Made by a program: the position numbers and the translations under genes. A stretch of 64,000 bases of DNA from a virus. Location of the stretch: IMG/VR virus record IMGVR_UViG_3300022723_000262, positions 1-64,000 of that record, one strand, 5' to 3'. Positions 17,716-24,730 of this stretch are shown piece by piece (the stretch's first letter is position 1; the number at the start of each line of letters is the position of its first letter). The notes beneath the pieces were generated by a model. The model worked only from the letters and a program-made list of their open reading frames with translations. It was not told where the DNA came from and did not search any database.

Positions 17716-18120
17716 TCAAAGGCCGTTTTCCGACCGCAGCTTTGACCATATTACCCGCTGTTTCTCCCAGCAAATCTCGGCCGAGACGGGTCGCAGCATC
17801 TTCTCGTGGATGGCCGGCTTGCCCTTGGTGACGCGGGGCAGGAAAAGTAATTCCTCTTGGATGTCGAGGGCAAGTTGGGCCAGGGCCAGGATTTGTGACA
17901 TCCGTGGCTGGGTGACGTGGCTCAGGCGGGCCAATTCGGTCAGGTCGGAGACCTCGCCCGTCTGGAGCATCCGTTCCAGGCGGATGGCGACGGCGACAAG
18001 TCGCGAGATACGCGGGATACGGCCTGGTGTGACGGGCGACGCGTCCGACGGCTTGGTGGCGACGCGGCGGCGGCCGTGGGCTTCGCGGGAGAGTTGCAGT
18101 TTGCGTTTGACGGTGATCAT
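17716..18120 (-). CDS. Recombinase-linked HTH protein
   Basis: 134-aa basic protein. The centre reads DLTELARLSHVTQPRMSQILALAQLALD, a clear helix-turn-helix pattern. The start ATG overlaps the recombinase stop (ATGA), so it is translationally coupled to it. Proteins of this type accompany large serine recombinases in planctomycete elements; a role as DNA-binding accessory or directionality factor is inferred from position. A decayed paralogue lies at 15643-15815. It is the outermost phage gene on this side, so the integration boundary is probably in the 140 bases to its left. Confidence 0.72.
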   Translation of the reverse strand: MITVKRKLQLSREAHGRRRVATKPSDASPVTPGRIPRISRLVAVAIRLERMLQTGEVSDLTELARLSHVTQPRMSQILALAQLALDIQEELLFLPRVTKGKPAIHEKMLRPVSAEICWEKQRVIWSKLRSENGL

Positions 18121-19679
18121 GCGGCGTCCTCAATGTTCCCATCGGCCAGCGTCTTGATGGCCGACGGGTGGAATGAAATGGCGATGGTGTCGTCTGCGGG
18201 ATCGAACTCGACGCGGGCGACCAGCAGGGCCAGCACTTGGGCCTGCTCGCGCGAGCTGAGCGCATTCCAGACGTTGTCGAAGTCCGCGAACGCGGCGGCG
18301 ACATCGGATTCGTCGATGCGTTGGCGTTGAACTTCCGCAACCCGGTTCTTGATGCGTCCCAGGTCGAGTTCGGATCGGGCAATCCTTTCGTGCAGGTCGG
18401 CCATGCGGGCGGTCGTGGCGCTGCTCGGATCGTGTGTCACCGTCAGGCGTTTGATCTCAGCGTGATCGCGGCCGAGTTGTCTCTCGAGCTGCAGTTGCTG
18501 CGTGGCGAGCTCGGCCAGTTTGTCGTCCGAGGCGGACCGGGCTTGGCGTAGCACTTCGTCGCGCAGGCCAGAGTCGTGTGCGATACAGCGAATCTGGTCG
18601 ACGACGGCGGCTTCAATTTCGCCGGCGGGAAGCGACTTGGTCGGACAAGTCTTGTAGCCGCTTTTGATCGCCTTTGTGCATGTGTAGTAACGGTAGCGTT
18701 TCGACCCGCGACCCGTGAACGTGTGGACCATCGACTGATCGCACGCACTGCAATGCAACAGACCCTTGAGCAGGGCACCGTACTTGTTGATCAAATAGTT
18801 GCCTTGCCCGCGGCCGTGCTGTTGTAGCGTCGCCTGGACCTTTTCGAAGACGTCCGTGTCGATCAGTGCCTCGTGCTCGCCATCGTACACATTGGTCTTG
18901 TGCTTGATCTTGCCGATGTAGATGGGGTTGGTCAGCAACGCGTAAATCGAACACTTGTCGAACGGTCGGCCACCGCGGGCCATGCCCTTCTTCGTCGTCC
19001 AGGACTTGTTGCACCATCCGCGCCGCGTCACTTCTTCAACGACGGGCAACAGCGAGCCGAGTTCCAGGTACAGACTGAAGATCCGCCGCACCTGAACGGC
19101 CTCTTCGGCGTTGACCACAAGCTTGGGACTGGGGTTCGAACGGTCGACGTCGTATCCGAGCACGGGGATACCGCCCGCCCATTTTCCCTTCCGGCGCTGG
19201 GCGGCGATCTTGTCGCGGATGCGTTCGCCGATGATCTCGCGTTCGAATTGGGCGAACGACAACAGAATGTTCAGGGTCAACCGGCCCATTGAATGCGTGG
19301 TATTGAACTGTTGCGTGACCGACACGAATGACACGCCGTGCTTATCGAACGTCTCCATGATCCTGGCGAAGTCCAACAGTGAGCGGCTAAGTCGATCGAC
19401 CTTGTAGACGACTACGCAATCGATCTTGCCGGCCTCAATGTCGGCCATCAGGCGATTCAAGGCCGGCCGGTCCATGCTGCCGCCGGAGAAACCCCCGTCG
19501 TCGTAGTGTTCGGGCAGGCATTCCCATCCTTCGTGCTGCTGGCTGGCAATGAACGCTTCAGCCGACTCACGCTGAGCGTCGAGCGAGTTGAATTCCAGCT
19601 CAAGGCCTTCCTCGCACGACTTGCGGGTGTAGATCGCGCAGCGGATCGCCGGCGTCGTAGGTTTCTTTTTGCGGCTCAT
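18117..19679 (-). CDS. Large serine recombinase (integrase/resolvase family)
   Basis: 520 aa from the ATG at 19679, which overlaps the DUF2924 stop (ATGA); a longer open frame upstream is spurious because it runs through the DUF2924 gene in another frame. The N-terminal resolvase domain has CAIYTRKS with the catalytic Ser near residue 21, and KVDRLSRS. It is followed by a recombinase domain and a zinc ribbon (CSAC...CTKA...C), then a long coiled coil. Large serine recombinases integrate and excise phages at short att sites. This is probably the prophage integrase. Confidence 0.92.
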   Translation of the reverse strand: MSRKKKPTTPAIRCAIYTRKSCEEGLELEFNSLDAQRESAEAFIASQQHEGWECLPEHYDDGGFSGGSMDRPALNRLMADIEAGKIDCVVVYKVDRLSRSLLDFARIMETFDKHGVSFVSVTQQFNTTHSMGRLTLNILLSFAQFEREIIGERIRDKIAAQRRKGKWAGGIPVLGYDVDRSNPSPKLVVNAEEAVQVRRIFSLYLELGSLLPVVEEVTRRGWCNKSWTTKKGMARGGRPFDKCSIYALLTNPIYIGKIKHKTNVYDGEHEALIDTDVFEKVQATLQQHGRGQGNYLINKYGALLKGLLHCSACDQSMVHTFTGRGSKRYRYYTCTKAIKSGYKTCPTKSLPAGEIEAAVVDQIRCIAHDSGLRDEVLRQARSASDDKLAELATQQLQLERQLGRDHAEIKRLTVTHDPSSATTARMADLHERIARSELDLGRIKNRVAEVQRQRIDESDVAAAFADFDNVWNALSSREQAQVLALLVARVEFDPADDTIAISFHPSAIKTLADGNIEDAA

Positions 19680-20164
19680 TTGTCCCTCCATAGGCGAAAG
19701 AACAAGAAGCCGTTGACGTGCGAACCGGTGACCGCTTTGGCGATGGCCGACAGCGATCGATAACGCTTGCCTTGGAACTCGAATCCGTCGGCAATCACCA
19801 GCACGCGGATCGTCCGCCCTTTGTACTCGCGCTCGATCCAATTGCCGGGCGGTGGGAGGCGGGGATCGCGGCCGCTGTCCATCTTGATCGTTGACGGACG
19901 GGAGTCGGTGCTCTTGGCATTCTTCTCGCGCGGCGGCGTAACACGAATCTCGGCGTCGTTGGCCAGCTCTTCGGCTCGCTGTCGCGCTCGTTCCGATAGG
20001 CCACCTTCGGCATTGGCCTGCAAACGCCAGGCAATGCGACGGATCAAGTAACGCTTGTGCCGGCTCCGGCACTCTTGGCCAAAGAGCTGTTCGAAGCGCT
20101 TGGCGAGTTTGCTGACTGGCATCTTTTCGAGCCGAGCCACCTCGGCTGCCACAGTCTTTGTCAT
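19676..20164 (-). CDS. DUF2924 family protein
   Basis: 162-aa basic protein matching DUF2924: N-terminal VARLEKMPVSKLAKRFEQLFG, then RHKRYLIRRIAWRLQANAEGGLS and C-terminal REYKGRTIRVLVIADGFEFQGKRYRSLSAIA split by a variable linker. The family is routinely encoded directly upstream of serine recombinases, with overlapping start and stop codons on both sides here. The C-terminal half looks like a small DNA-binding module (as in RAMA-like domains). It probably assists recombination. Function is unproven. Confidence 0.88.
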   Translation of the reverse strand: MTKTVAAEVARLEKMPVSKLAKRFEQLFGQECRSRHKRYLIRRIAWRLQANAEGGLSERARQRAEELANDAEIRVTPPREKNAKSTDSRPSTIKMDSGRDPRLPPPGNWIEREYKGRTIRVLVIADGFEFQGKRYRSLSAIAKAVTGSHVNGFLFFRLWRDK

Positions 20165-20355
20165 GGCTGGTCTCCTTCGCCTCTGGTCGCTGCATTCGAT
20201 TCATCCGGTCGTTGATCGACGTCGTCCGCAGCGAGCGGTTGGGGTTCGTCATTGCCTTGCGATTTCCAGGTTCCCGCCCGTTCGGCACGCTGCCGAACGC
20301 GAAACAGTCCGCGGGCCAAGAGGGCGGCAAGACAACTTTCACGCGTTTCGTTCAT
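20161..20355 (-). CDS. Small hypothetical protein of the recombinase operon
   Basis: 64 aa, starting MNETRESCLAALLARGLFRV, with a charged, Gln/Asp-rich tail. The start overlaps the end of the upstream 83-aa gene and the stop overlaps the DUF2924 start (ATGA). That tight packing is the main evidence that it is real. No domain is recognised. Confidence 0.6.
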   Translation of the reverse strand: MNETRESCLAALLARGLFRVRQRAERAGTWKSQGNDEPQPLAADDVDQRPDESNAATRGEGDQP

Positions 20356-20590
20356 CGTTTACCTCGCAATCCGGGTCTCGCGCGACATTGGCGAGACCGT
20401 GTGACACAGAGAGCCTCGTTTCCGAGACAAGCTCAAGGCCTGTGCCAGGACTTCGCGAGACTTGGCCAACTTCGGCCAGTTGGGCGAGGTTTCGATGGCG
20501 AACGACGCCGAGTGCGAGGATCGCGGCCACTTGGCGACGGCGTTCATCGGGAGTCAGTTCGCTGACGACCCCAACAGAAAGAGACGGCAT
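20339..20590 (-). CDS. Small 'LTPDERRR' protein, first gene of the recombinase operon
   Basis: 83 aa. The motif LTPDERRRQVAAILALGVVRHR is one I associate with short planctomycete proteins encoded beside DUF2924 and recombinases. It is the promoter-proximal gene of the leftward integration operon; promoter motif A ends 48 bases upstream. The ribosome-binding site is weak. Its function is unknown; the Arg-rich helix could bind DNA. Confidence 0.62.
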   Translation of the reverse strand: MPSLSVGVVSELTPDERRRQVAAILALGVVRHRNLAQLAEVGQVSRSPGTGLELVSETRLSVSHGLANVARDPDCEVNDERNA

Positions 20591-20638
20591 GAGGGCGGCT
20601 CGTTACCAAGGGGAAAGAATCATGTGAACGCTCGATGC

Positions 20639-20684
20639 GTCCACCCCTGGGTTATGTATGCCGTTTGCGCGCGGCACTGCGCGC
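20639..20684 (-). promoter_or_regulatory. Phage composite promoter motif, copy A (integration operon)
   Basis: Read on the minus strand: GCGCGCAGT, ten unconserved bases, AACGGCATACATAAC, three unconserved bases, then GGGRNGRAC. CGCAGT and TACATA are 17 bases apart, as in a -35/-10 pair, with the GGG block about where transcription would start. Copies C (21591-21636) and B (41614-41659) match with no gaps. It points at the 83-aa gene of the recombinase operon, 48 bases downstream. Confidence 0.75.
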
Positions 20685-20689
20685 GGCAC
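20666..20689. repeat. Perfect 12-bp tandem duplication
   Basis: TGCGCGCGGCAC occurs twice head-to-tail (20666-20677 and 20678-20689). The junction creates the upstream element of promoter copy A, so the duplication may set or tune the promoter or add a second protein-binding site. Confidence 0.8.
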
Positions 20690-20714
20690 GCGCAATAAGA
20701 GACGCGAAGGACCG

Positions 20715-20751
20715 TCTGCGCAAAGGGATAGAAAATGTCCCCCTGCGCAGA
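20715..20751. promoter_or_regulatory. Inverted repeat in the divergent regulatory region
   Basis: TCTGCGCA (20715-20722) and TGCGCAGA (20744-20751) are perfect 8-bp inverted arms with a 21-bp spacer, between promoter A and the sigma-like gene. It could bind a dimeric regulator. No T-run follows, so a terminator is unlikely. Confidence 0.5.
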
Positions 20752-20805
20752 TCGCTGTTCACCCGTCCCGCGACTGCCGACCGGCAAGAAAACCCCGGTT
20801 TTTCA

Positions 20806-20846
20806 GATGCCACACGCTTTGTGGCATCGCCACACGAGTTGTGGCG
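20806..20846. promoter_or_regulatory. Two tandem dyad operators upstream of the sigma-like gene
   Basis: GATGCCACA-CGCTT-TGTGGCATC (20806-20828) and CGCCACA-CGAGT-TGTGGCG (20828-20846) are perfect palindromes with the same core GCCACA-N5-TGTGGC. Their centres are 20 bp apart, two helical turns. They lie 145 bases upstream of the sigma-like ATG and no T-run follows. The geometry fits cooperative binding of a dimeric repressor or activator that controls the sigma-like gene. The rest of 20591-20990 has no convincing gene. Confidence 0.72.
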
Positions 20847-20990
20847 CCCCGTCTCCGCCGAGAGGACAAAACCCGGCGGTCACGGCTCGCGTCTGTGTCG
20901 TTTCTGCGGCCATCCGGTGCGCCGCAGCACAGCCAATCTTCGCGTACCCGGTGAATCGCCCTGGGTGGCTGCCTCCGGCAGGAGGTAGTC

Positions 20991-21584
20991 ATGAACGAGG
21001 GGTCTTCCGGTAACGAAGTTCTCAACAAGTACGCCCGCACATTGATCCGCGTCAAGGCCAAGCAGCTTGTCCGGCGGCACGGTTTCAGTCGGTCGGATCA
21101 GCCGGACGTCGAGCAGGAATTGTCTTTGCACCTGCTGAGCCAGGCATCGCACTTCGATCCCGCCCGCGGGTCGCTCAACACGTTCGTCGCCAGCGTCGTC
21201 AACTCGGCGGTGGCAATGCTGGTCCGCGAACGGGAGCGGGTGAAGCGGAGTCCCGGCGAGGACGTCGAGGTCCAGTCCCTGGCCGAGAAAGTGGAACAGC
21301 CCGATGGGCCGCCCGCGCCGCTGTGGTCGATCATCTCGATCCTGGACCTCGAGCGTCGCACCGGTGGCGATTCACCGTCTGACATCGAGCTGTTCGAACT
21401 GACGGAAGGAGTCCGTGCCGCCATCGCGTCGATGCCGCCGGAGCTGCGCCGCGTCTGCCGCTCGTTGCAGAAGCGCACCCGAACCGACACCGAACGCGAC
21501 TTGAAGATTTCGCGCAGAAATCTCGACGCAGCTATCGACTTTATCCGTCAGCACTTGACGCGTGCTGGTCTCGCGAAAAGTTAG
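20991..21584 (+). CDS. Sigma-70-like protein (ECF-type architecture)
   Basis: 197 aa, with GGAGG 7 bases before the ATG. Residues about 30-90 fit sigma region 2: DQPDVEQELSLHLLSQ, then FDPARGSLNTFVASVVNSAVAMLVRERERVKR, the core-binding and -10-melting helices. Residues about 140-195 (RAAIASMPPELRRVC, then ERDLKISRRNLDAAIDFIRQHL) fit a divergent region 4. It lies between divergent copies A and C of the phage promoter motif, so it is a good candidate to read that motif. It could instead be a sigma-like regulator. No anti-sigma gene is visible next to it. Confidence 0.75.
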   Translation: MNEGSSGNEVLNKYARTLIRVKAKQLVRRHGFSRSDQPDVEQELSLHLLSQASHFDPARGSLNTFVASVVNSAVAMLVRERERVKRSPGEDVEVQSLAEKVEQPDGPPAPLWSIISILDLERRTGGDSPSDIELFELTEGVRAAIASMPPELRRVCRSLQKRTRTDTERDLKISRRNLDAAIDFIRQHLTRAGLAKS

Positions 21585-21590
21585 GCGGCC

Positions 21591-21636
21591 GCGCGCAGTG
21601 GGGCACGCCAACGGCATACATAACTACGGGAAGGAC
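21591..21636 (+). promoter_or_regulatory. Phage composite promoter motif, copy C (early operon)
   Basis: GCGCGCAGT (21591-21599), ten bases, AACGGCATACATAAC (21610-21624), three bases, GGGAAGGAC (21628-21636). It begins 6 bases after the sigma-like stop codon and points into the early/replication operon, whose first ATG is 28 bases downstream with AAGGAG in between. It matches copies A and B without gaps. Confidence 0.78.
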
Positions 21637-21664
21637 ACTCGAATCCACTTCCAAGGAGTGACCC

Positions 21665-21967
21665 ATGACCGTTGGCGTGTTCCGTTTTTCATTTTCACCC
21701 GAAGTCCCGATCTACGAAGTCGAGATGACGCTACAACTGGCGACCTTCGCCACCGAGGGTTTGTTCGGCGCGGCACGGGTGCGACTCGACTTCGGCTACC
21801 ACATCGATCTGAACCGTCGCGTGATCATCGCCGACGGCTCGAACGAAGTGGGCGCGACGGTCGTGCAGATTTTCGCTGGCCTGCTCCTGCGTGAATTCGG
21901 TGATGACTCGTTCCAGGTCGACCGCGTCGACTCGAATCCCACCCCGCCCTTGAAAGCCGCCGCGTGA
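21665..21967 (+). CDS. Hypothetical protein, first gene of the early operon
   Basis: 100 aa with AAGGAG before the ATG. It is beta-rich with alternating hydrophobic residues (FRFSFSPEVPIYEVEMTLQLATF) and no known motif. Its stop overlaps the next gene's GTG start (GTGA), so the two are coupled. As the first product from promoter copy C it may be an early takeover or regulatory protein, by position only. Confidence 0.68.
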   Translation: MTVGVFRFSFSPEVPIYEVEMTLQLATFATEGLFGAARVRLDFGYHIDLNRRVIIADGSNEVGATVVQIFAGLLLREFGDDSFQVDRVDSNPTPPLKAAA

Positions 21968-22227
21968 GTTCGTGGGGCTTGCCGATTCCCGTGGCGACTG
22001 CCACGCCTGGTTGGCTGGAGCACTGTCACATGAATACCGAACGCAGGAAGCGCACGTGCCTGAAGTGCAACCGGCTCTTCGATTCGGCCGGTCCCGGCAA
22101 CCGCATCTGCCGGCGCTGTCAGCAAGTGAACGACCGTCTGCCGCGATTCACCGAACAGCAGTTGCAGAAACAACGCGGCGTCAAGCGGCACAACGGCGAC
22201 ATCATCGAACCCGTCCTGGATGAATGA
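21964..22227 (+). CDS. Small zinc-ribbon protein
   Basis: 87 aa from a GTG at 21964 that overlaps the previous stop; an ATG at 22030 would give about 65 aa starting directly before the zinc site. CLKCNRLFDSAGPGNRICRRC supplies two CxxC knuckles of one zinc ribbon, followed by a basic tail. Phage proteins of this type bind nucleic acid or transcription machinery. Specific function unknown. Confidence 0.68.
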   Translation: MSSWGLPIPVATATPGWLEHCHMNTERRKRTCLKCNRLFDSAGPGNRICRRCQQVNDRLPRFTEQQLQKQRGVKRHNGDIIEPVLDE

Positions 22228-22244
22228 TGGTCGGAGCAAACCAC

Positions 22245-23285
22245 ATGACACAACTCGCACCCGCACCGCCGGACAAGAGCGTGCTGACGTTCTCGGCGCT
22301 GAACACGTTTCGCAACTGCCCGCGGAAGTACAAGCATCGCTATATCGACTGCCTGCGGCCGCGGGAGAAGCCCGATGCCCTGTCGTTCGGCAGCGTCGTG
22401 CATGGCGCGATCGAACTGTGGTATCGATCGGAGCCGAGCGAGAACCGCCTGTGGTCGGTGCTGGACTACCTCGATCAGCAGTTTCCGCTGCGGGTCGTCG
22501 ATGACGAACAGAAGGCGACGTGGAACCTGGCCCGCGCGATGTTCACAGGGTATGCCGGCCGTTACGCGACCGAAGACTTCGAGATCGTCGAGGTCGAATT
22601 GCCGTTCACCGGCGAGATCCGCAATCCCGATACCGGTCGGCCGAGCCAGACGTTCGTGATGGCCGGCAAGGCAGACGCCATCGTGAAGCGATCCGATGGC
22701 ATGTATCTGCTCGAGCACAAGACCGCGTCTTCGATCGACGCGAACTACCTCGACAAACTGTGGACCGACACTCAGATCGCGCTCTACAGCTTTTATCTGC
22801 GGCAGCTCGGCTATCCGATTGTGGGCGTGATCTACAACGTCCTCCTCAAGTCACGTCTAAAGCAGAAGGCGGGCGAGACGGAAGCTGAGTACGAAACGCG
22901 GCGCATGGAACTGGCGGCCAAGAACAAGAGCGGCCGTTCGACCGCCAAGCGTCAGATGCCGGAGTCGGACGAAGAGTTTCAGGCCCGTCTCGCCGAATGG
23001 TACGCCCGCCCTGACGCCTTCCACCGCGAGCACATTTATCTCTCTGAAGACCGCCTGGCCATGTTGCAGGAAGAGGTCTGGGAGATCACGCAGCAGTATC
23101 TTGACGCCCGCCGGCGCGGCAAATGGCTGCTCAACACTTCGAACTGCTTCTCGTACCAGCGCCCCTGCGAGTACCTGCCTTACTGCCAGTCCGGCTTCAA
23201 TCCGAACGTTGTCGACAACCTCTACGACATCTCACCTCCGCATGAGGAGCTGGCACCGGCCGATTCCGAAGCACCCGTTTTTTGA
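22245..23285 (+). CDS. RecB/Cas4-like PD-(D/E)XK exonuclease with Fe-S-type cysteines
   Basis: 346 aa from the ATG at 22245, which has GGAG upstream (an ATG at 22224 is also open). The start of the domain, TFSALNTFRNCPRKYKHRYID, and FGSVVHGAIEL are typical of AddB/RecB nuclease domains. The core is GKADAIVKRSDGMYLLEHKTAS (D...E-x-K). The late cysteines NCFSYQRPCEYLPYC with the early NCPRKY Cys fit a four-Cys Fe-S staple. It is probably the phage recombination exonuclease, working with the ATPase and DUF669 gene that follow. Confidence 0.87.
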   Translation: MTQLAPAPPDKSVLTFSALNTFRNCPRKYKHRYIDCLRPREKPDALSFGSVVHGAIELWYRSEPSENRLWSVLDYLDQQFPLRVVDDEQKATWNLARAMFTGYAGRYATEDFEIVEVELPFTGEIRNPDTGRPSQTFVMAGKADAIVKRSDGMYLLEHKTASSIDANYLDKLWTDTQIALYSFYLRQLGYPIVGVIYNVLLKSRLKQKAGETEAEYETRRMELAAKNKSGRSTAKRQMPESDEEFQARLAEWYARPDAFHREHIYLSEDRLAMLQEEVWEITQQYLDARRRGKWLLNTSNCFSYQRPCEYLPYCQSGFNPNVVDNLYDISPPHEELAPADSEAPVF

Positions 23286-23299
23286 CAAGGAGCACCCCC

Positions 23300-24088
23300 A
23301 TGACTTTGACGTTGCCCACACAACGCACCAAACCGATCACCGACCTCAGCAAACAGACCATCCTGCTGTATTCGGCGCCCAAGCTCGGCAAGTCCACGTT
23401 TGCGAGTCGTTTCCCCGAAGCCGTCTTCTTCGAGTGCGAGCCTGGCCTCAGCCACTTGGAAGTTTTCAAGGTGCCGACCTACACCTGGGACGATTTCCTG
23501 GCGGCGTGCAAGCTGGTCGCGCAGGGCAACCACCCGTTCAAGACGATCGTGATCGATACAGCGGACAATGCTTTCAAGTTCTGCAGCGAGCACGTCTGCG
23601 CGAAGCACAACATCGAATACGAAGGCGACATGGGGCACGGCAAGGGCTGGGCTCTGGTCAAGAATGAATGGCATCGCGTGCTTACACGGTTGGCCAGCCT
23701 GCCGTACGGTCTGGTTCTCATCTCGCACGCCCAGGACAAGACGATCGAGACGCGGACTGGCGAATACACCAAGACGCAGCCGAGCTTGCCGGATCGCGCT
23801 CGCGGCGTCGTGCTCGGCCTGGTTGACATCATCCTCTACGGCGACGCGATTCCGCGCAAGGACGCTGCCGGCAACGTCACGATCGATCGCGTCATGCGCA
23901 CCAAGCCGCATCCGACTTACGAAGCCGGTGACCGCACCGGTCGCCTGCCGGATGTCCTGCCCCTCGATTACGACGCCTTCGTGAAGGCATTCAATTCCGC
24001 TGCTCCCGGCTCGATTCCCGGCACCGGTGGCGCGGCGGAGCGTTCCAAGCAGCCGGGAAGCACCCAAAACGGAAAGGCTCAAAAATGA
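23300..24088 (+). CDS. Sak4-like AAA ATPase (phage recombinase family)
   Basis: About 262 aa from the ATG at 23300, with AAGGAG 8 bases before. Walker A is the variant YSAPKLGKSTFASRF near residue 20, Walker B is TIVIDTADNAF, and LVLISHAQDK is a sensor-like strand. This is a RecA-core ATPase of the phage nucleotide-binding family (Sak4/DUF-type), which promotes single-strand annealing with a cognate SSB. The next gene, DUF669, is the usual SSB-like partner. The C-terminal tail is Gly/Ser-rich and poorly conserved. Confidence 0.87.
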   Translation: MTLTLPTQRTKPITDLSKQTILLYSAPKLGKSTFASRFPEAVFFECEPGLSHLEVFKVPTYTWDDFLAACKLVAQGNHPFKTIVIDTADNAFKFCSEHVCAKHNIEYEGDMGHGKGWALVKNEWHRVLTRLASLPYGLVLISHAQDKTIETRTGEYTKTQPSLPDRARGVVLGLVDIILYGDAIPRKDAAGNVTIDRVMRTKPHPTYEAGDRTGRLPDVLPLDYDAFVKAFNSAAPGSIPGTGGAAERSKQPGSTQNGKAQK

Positions 24089-24549
24089 GCGAGTACGACG
24101 ATAGCTTTGCCCCCGACAACAGCGGCGTTGACCTCAGCGCGTTCGACGACGATTTTTCCTCGGCCGAAGCGCCCAGCTTCGACGAAGTCCCCGACGGCAA
24201 GTACCAGGCGCGGATCGATGAAGTGCGGTTGGACCGCAGCCAGAAGGGTGACCCGATGATCAAGTGGGACTTGATCGTGATCGCCGGGTCGCAAGCGGGC
24301 CGCCACATTTTCAAGAACTCGGTGATCACCCCGGCGGCGCTGCCGTTCGTGAAGGGCGACCTGAAGACCGTGGGCCTCGAGCTGGCCAAGTTCAGCGATC
24401 TTGCCGGTCGGCTTGAGGAACTGCTCGACGTGACGTTGGAGGTCACCAAGCGAACGCGCGGCGAGTACACAAACGTGTACTTCAACAAGCGGATTCAGAT
24501 CGCGGCGGATGCTGCCGGTCGACCGTCGGCCGACGAGACTCCGTTTTGA
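24085..24549 (+). CDS. DUF669 protein, probable phage single-strand DNA-binding protein
   Basis: 154 aa. The start overlaps the ATPase stop (ATGA). It has an acidic N-terminus, then the DUF669 pattern PDGKYQARIDEVRLDRSQKG and IKWDLIVIAGSQAGRHIFKN, and ends in DETPF. That acidic-Pro-Phe tip resembles the last residues of bacterial SSB, which recruit partner enzymes. With the nuclease and the ATPase it forms a recombination/replication module. SSB function is inferred from the tail, the beta-rich body and gene order. Confidence 0.83.
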   Translation: MSEYDDSFAPDNSGVDLSAFDDDFSSAEAPSFDEVPDGKYQARIDEVRLDRSQKGDPMIKWDLIVIAGSQAGRHIFKNSVITPAALPFVKGDLKTVGLELAKFSDLAGRLEELLDVTLEVTKRTRGEYTNVYFNKRIQIAADAAGRPSADETPF

Positions 24550-24595
24550 TCAGGGATGAAACCGGCACCAAAGCACTCCTGTGACCACGGGTGCG

Positions 24596-24708
24596 GCCGA
24601 GGCGGGATGGCGTGCCCTGCGGCAAACAACGATGCGGCATCGCCGGGTCCGCATCATGCCGGTGGGGAAAGACTCCCCGTGCCCGCCTCGGCTCTTTTTT
24701 GTTTTTTG
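24596..24708 (+). ncRNA. Structured RNA or attenuator with terminator-like 3' end
   Basis: An 11-bp outer stem pairs GCCGAGGCGGG (24596-24606) with CCCGCCTCGGC (24682-24692). Inside are three possible hairpins: TGCC-CTGC-GGCA, GATGCGG/CCGCATC with an 11-base loop, and GGGG-AAAGACT-CCCC. Two T-runs follow directly (about 24695-24707). The four-stem layout with a U-tail is too elaborate for a plain terminator and sits inside the early operon, between DUF669 and the ERCC4 nuclease. It could be an attenuator, a riboswitch or a small RNA. Confidence 0.6.
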
Positions 24709-24730
24709 CAATCACGGATGTGACGCCGGC

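Noticed and set aside
19680-20342. Upstream extension of the serine recombinase frame.
   Set aside because: It overlaps DUF2924 and small genes in other frames; the ATG at 19679 coupled to the DUF2924 stop is better supported.
20400-20427. A fourth version of the accessory leader pattern (CGGAA-N4-GGCTC-TCTGTGTCAC, minus).
   Set aside because: It lies inside the 83-aa coding gene, the spacing differs and similarity could be chance.
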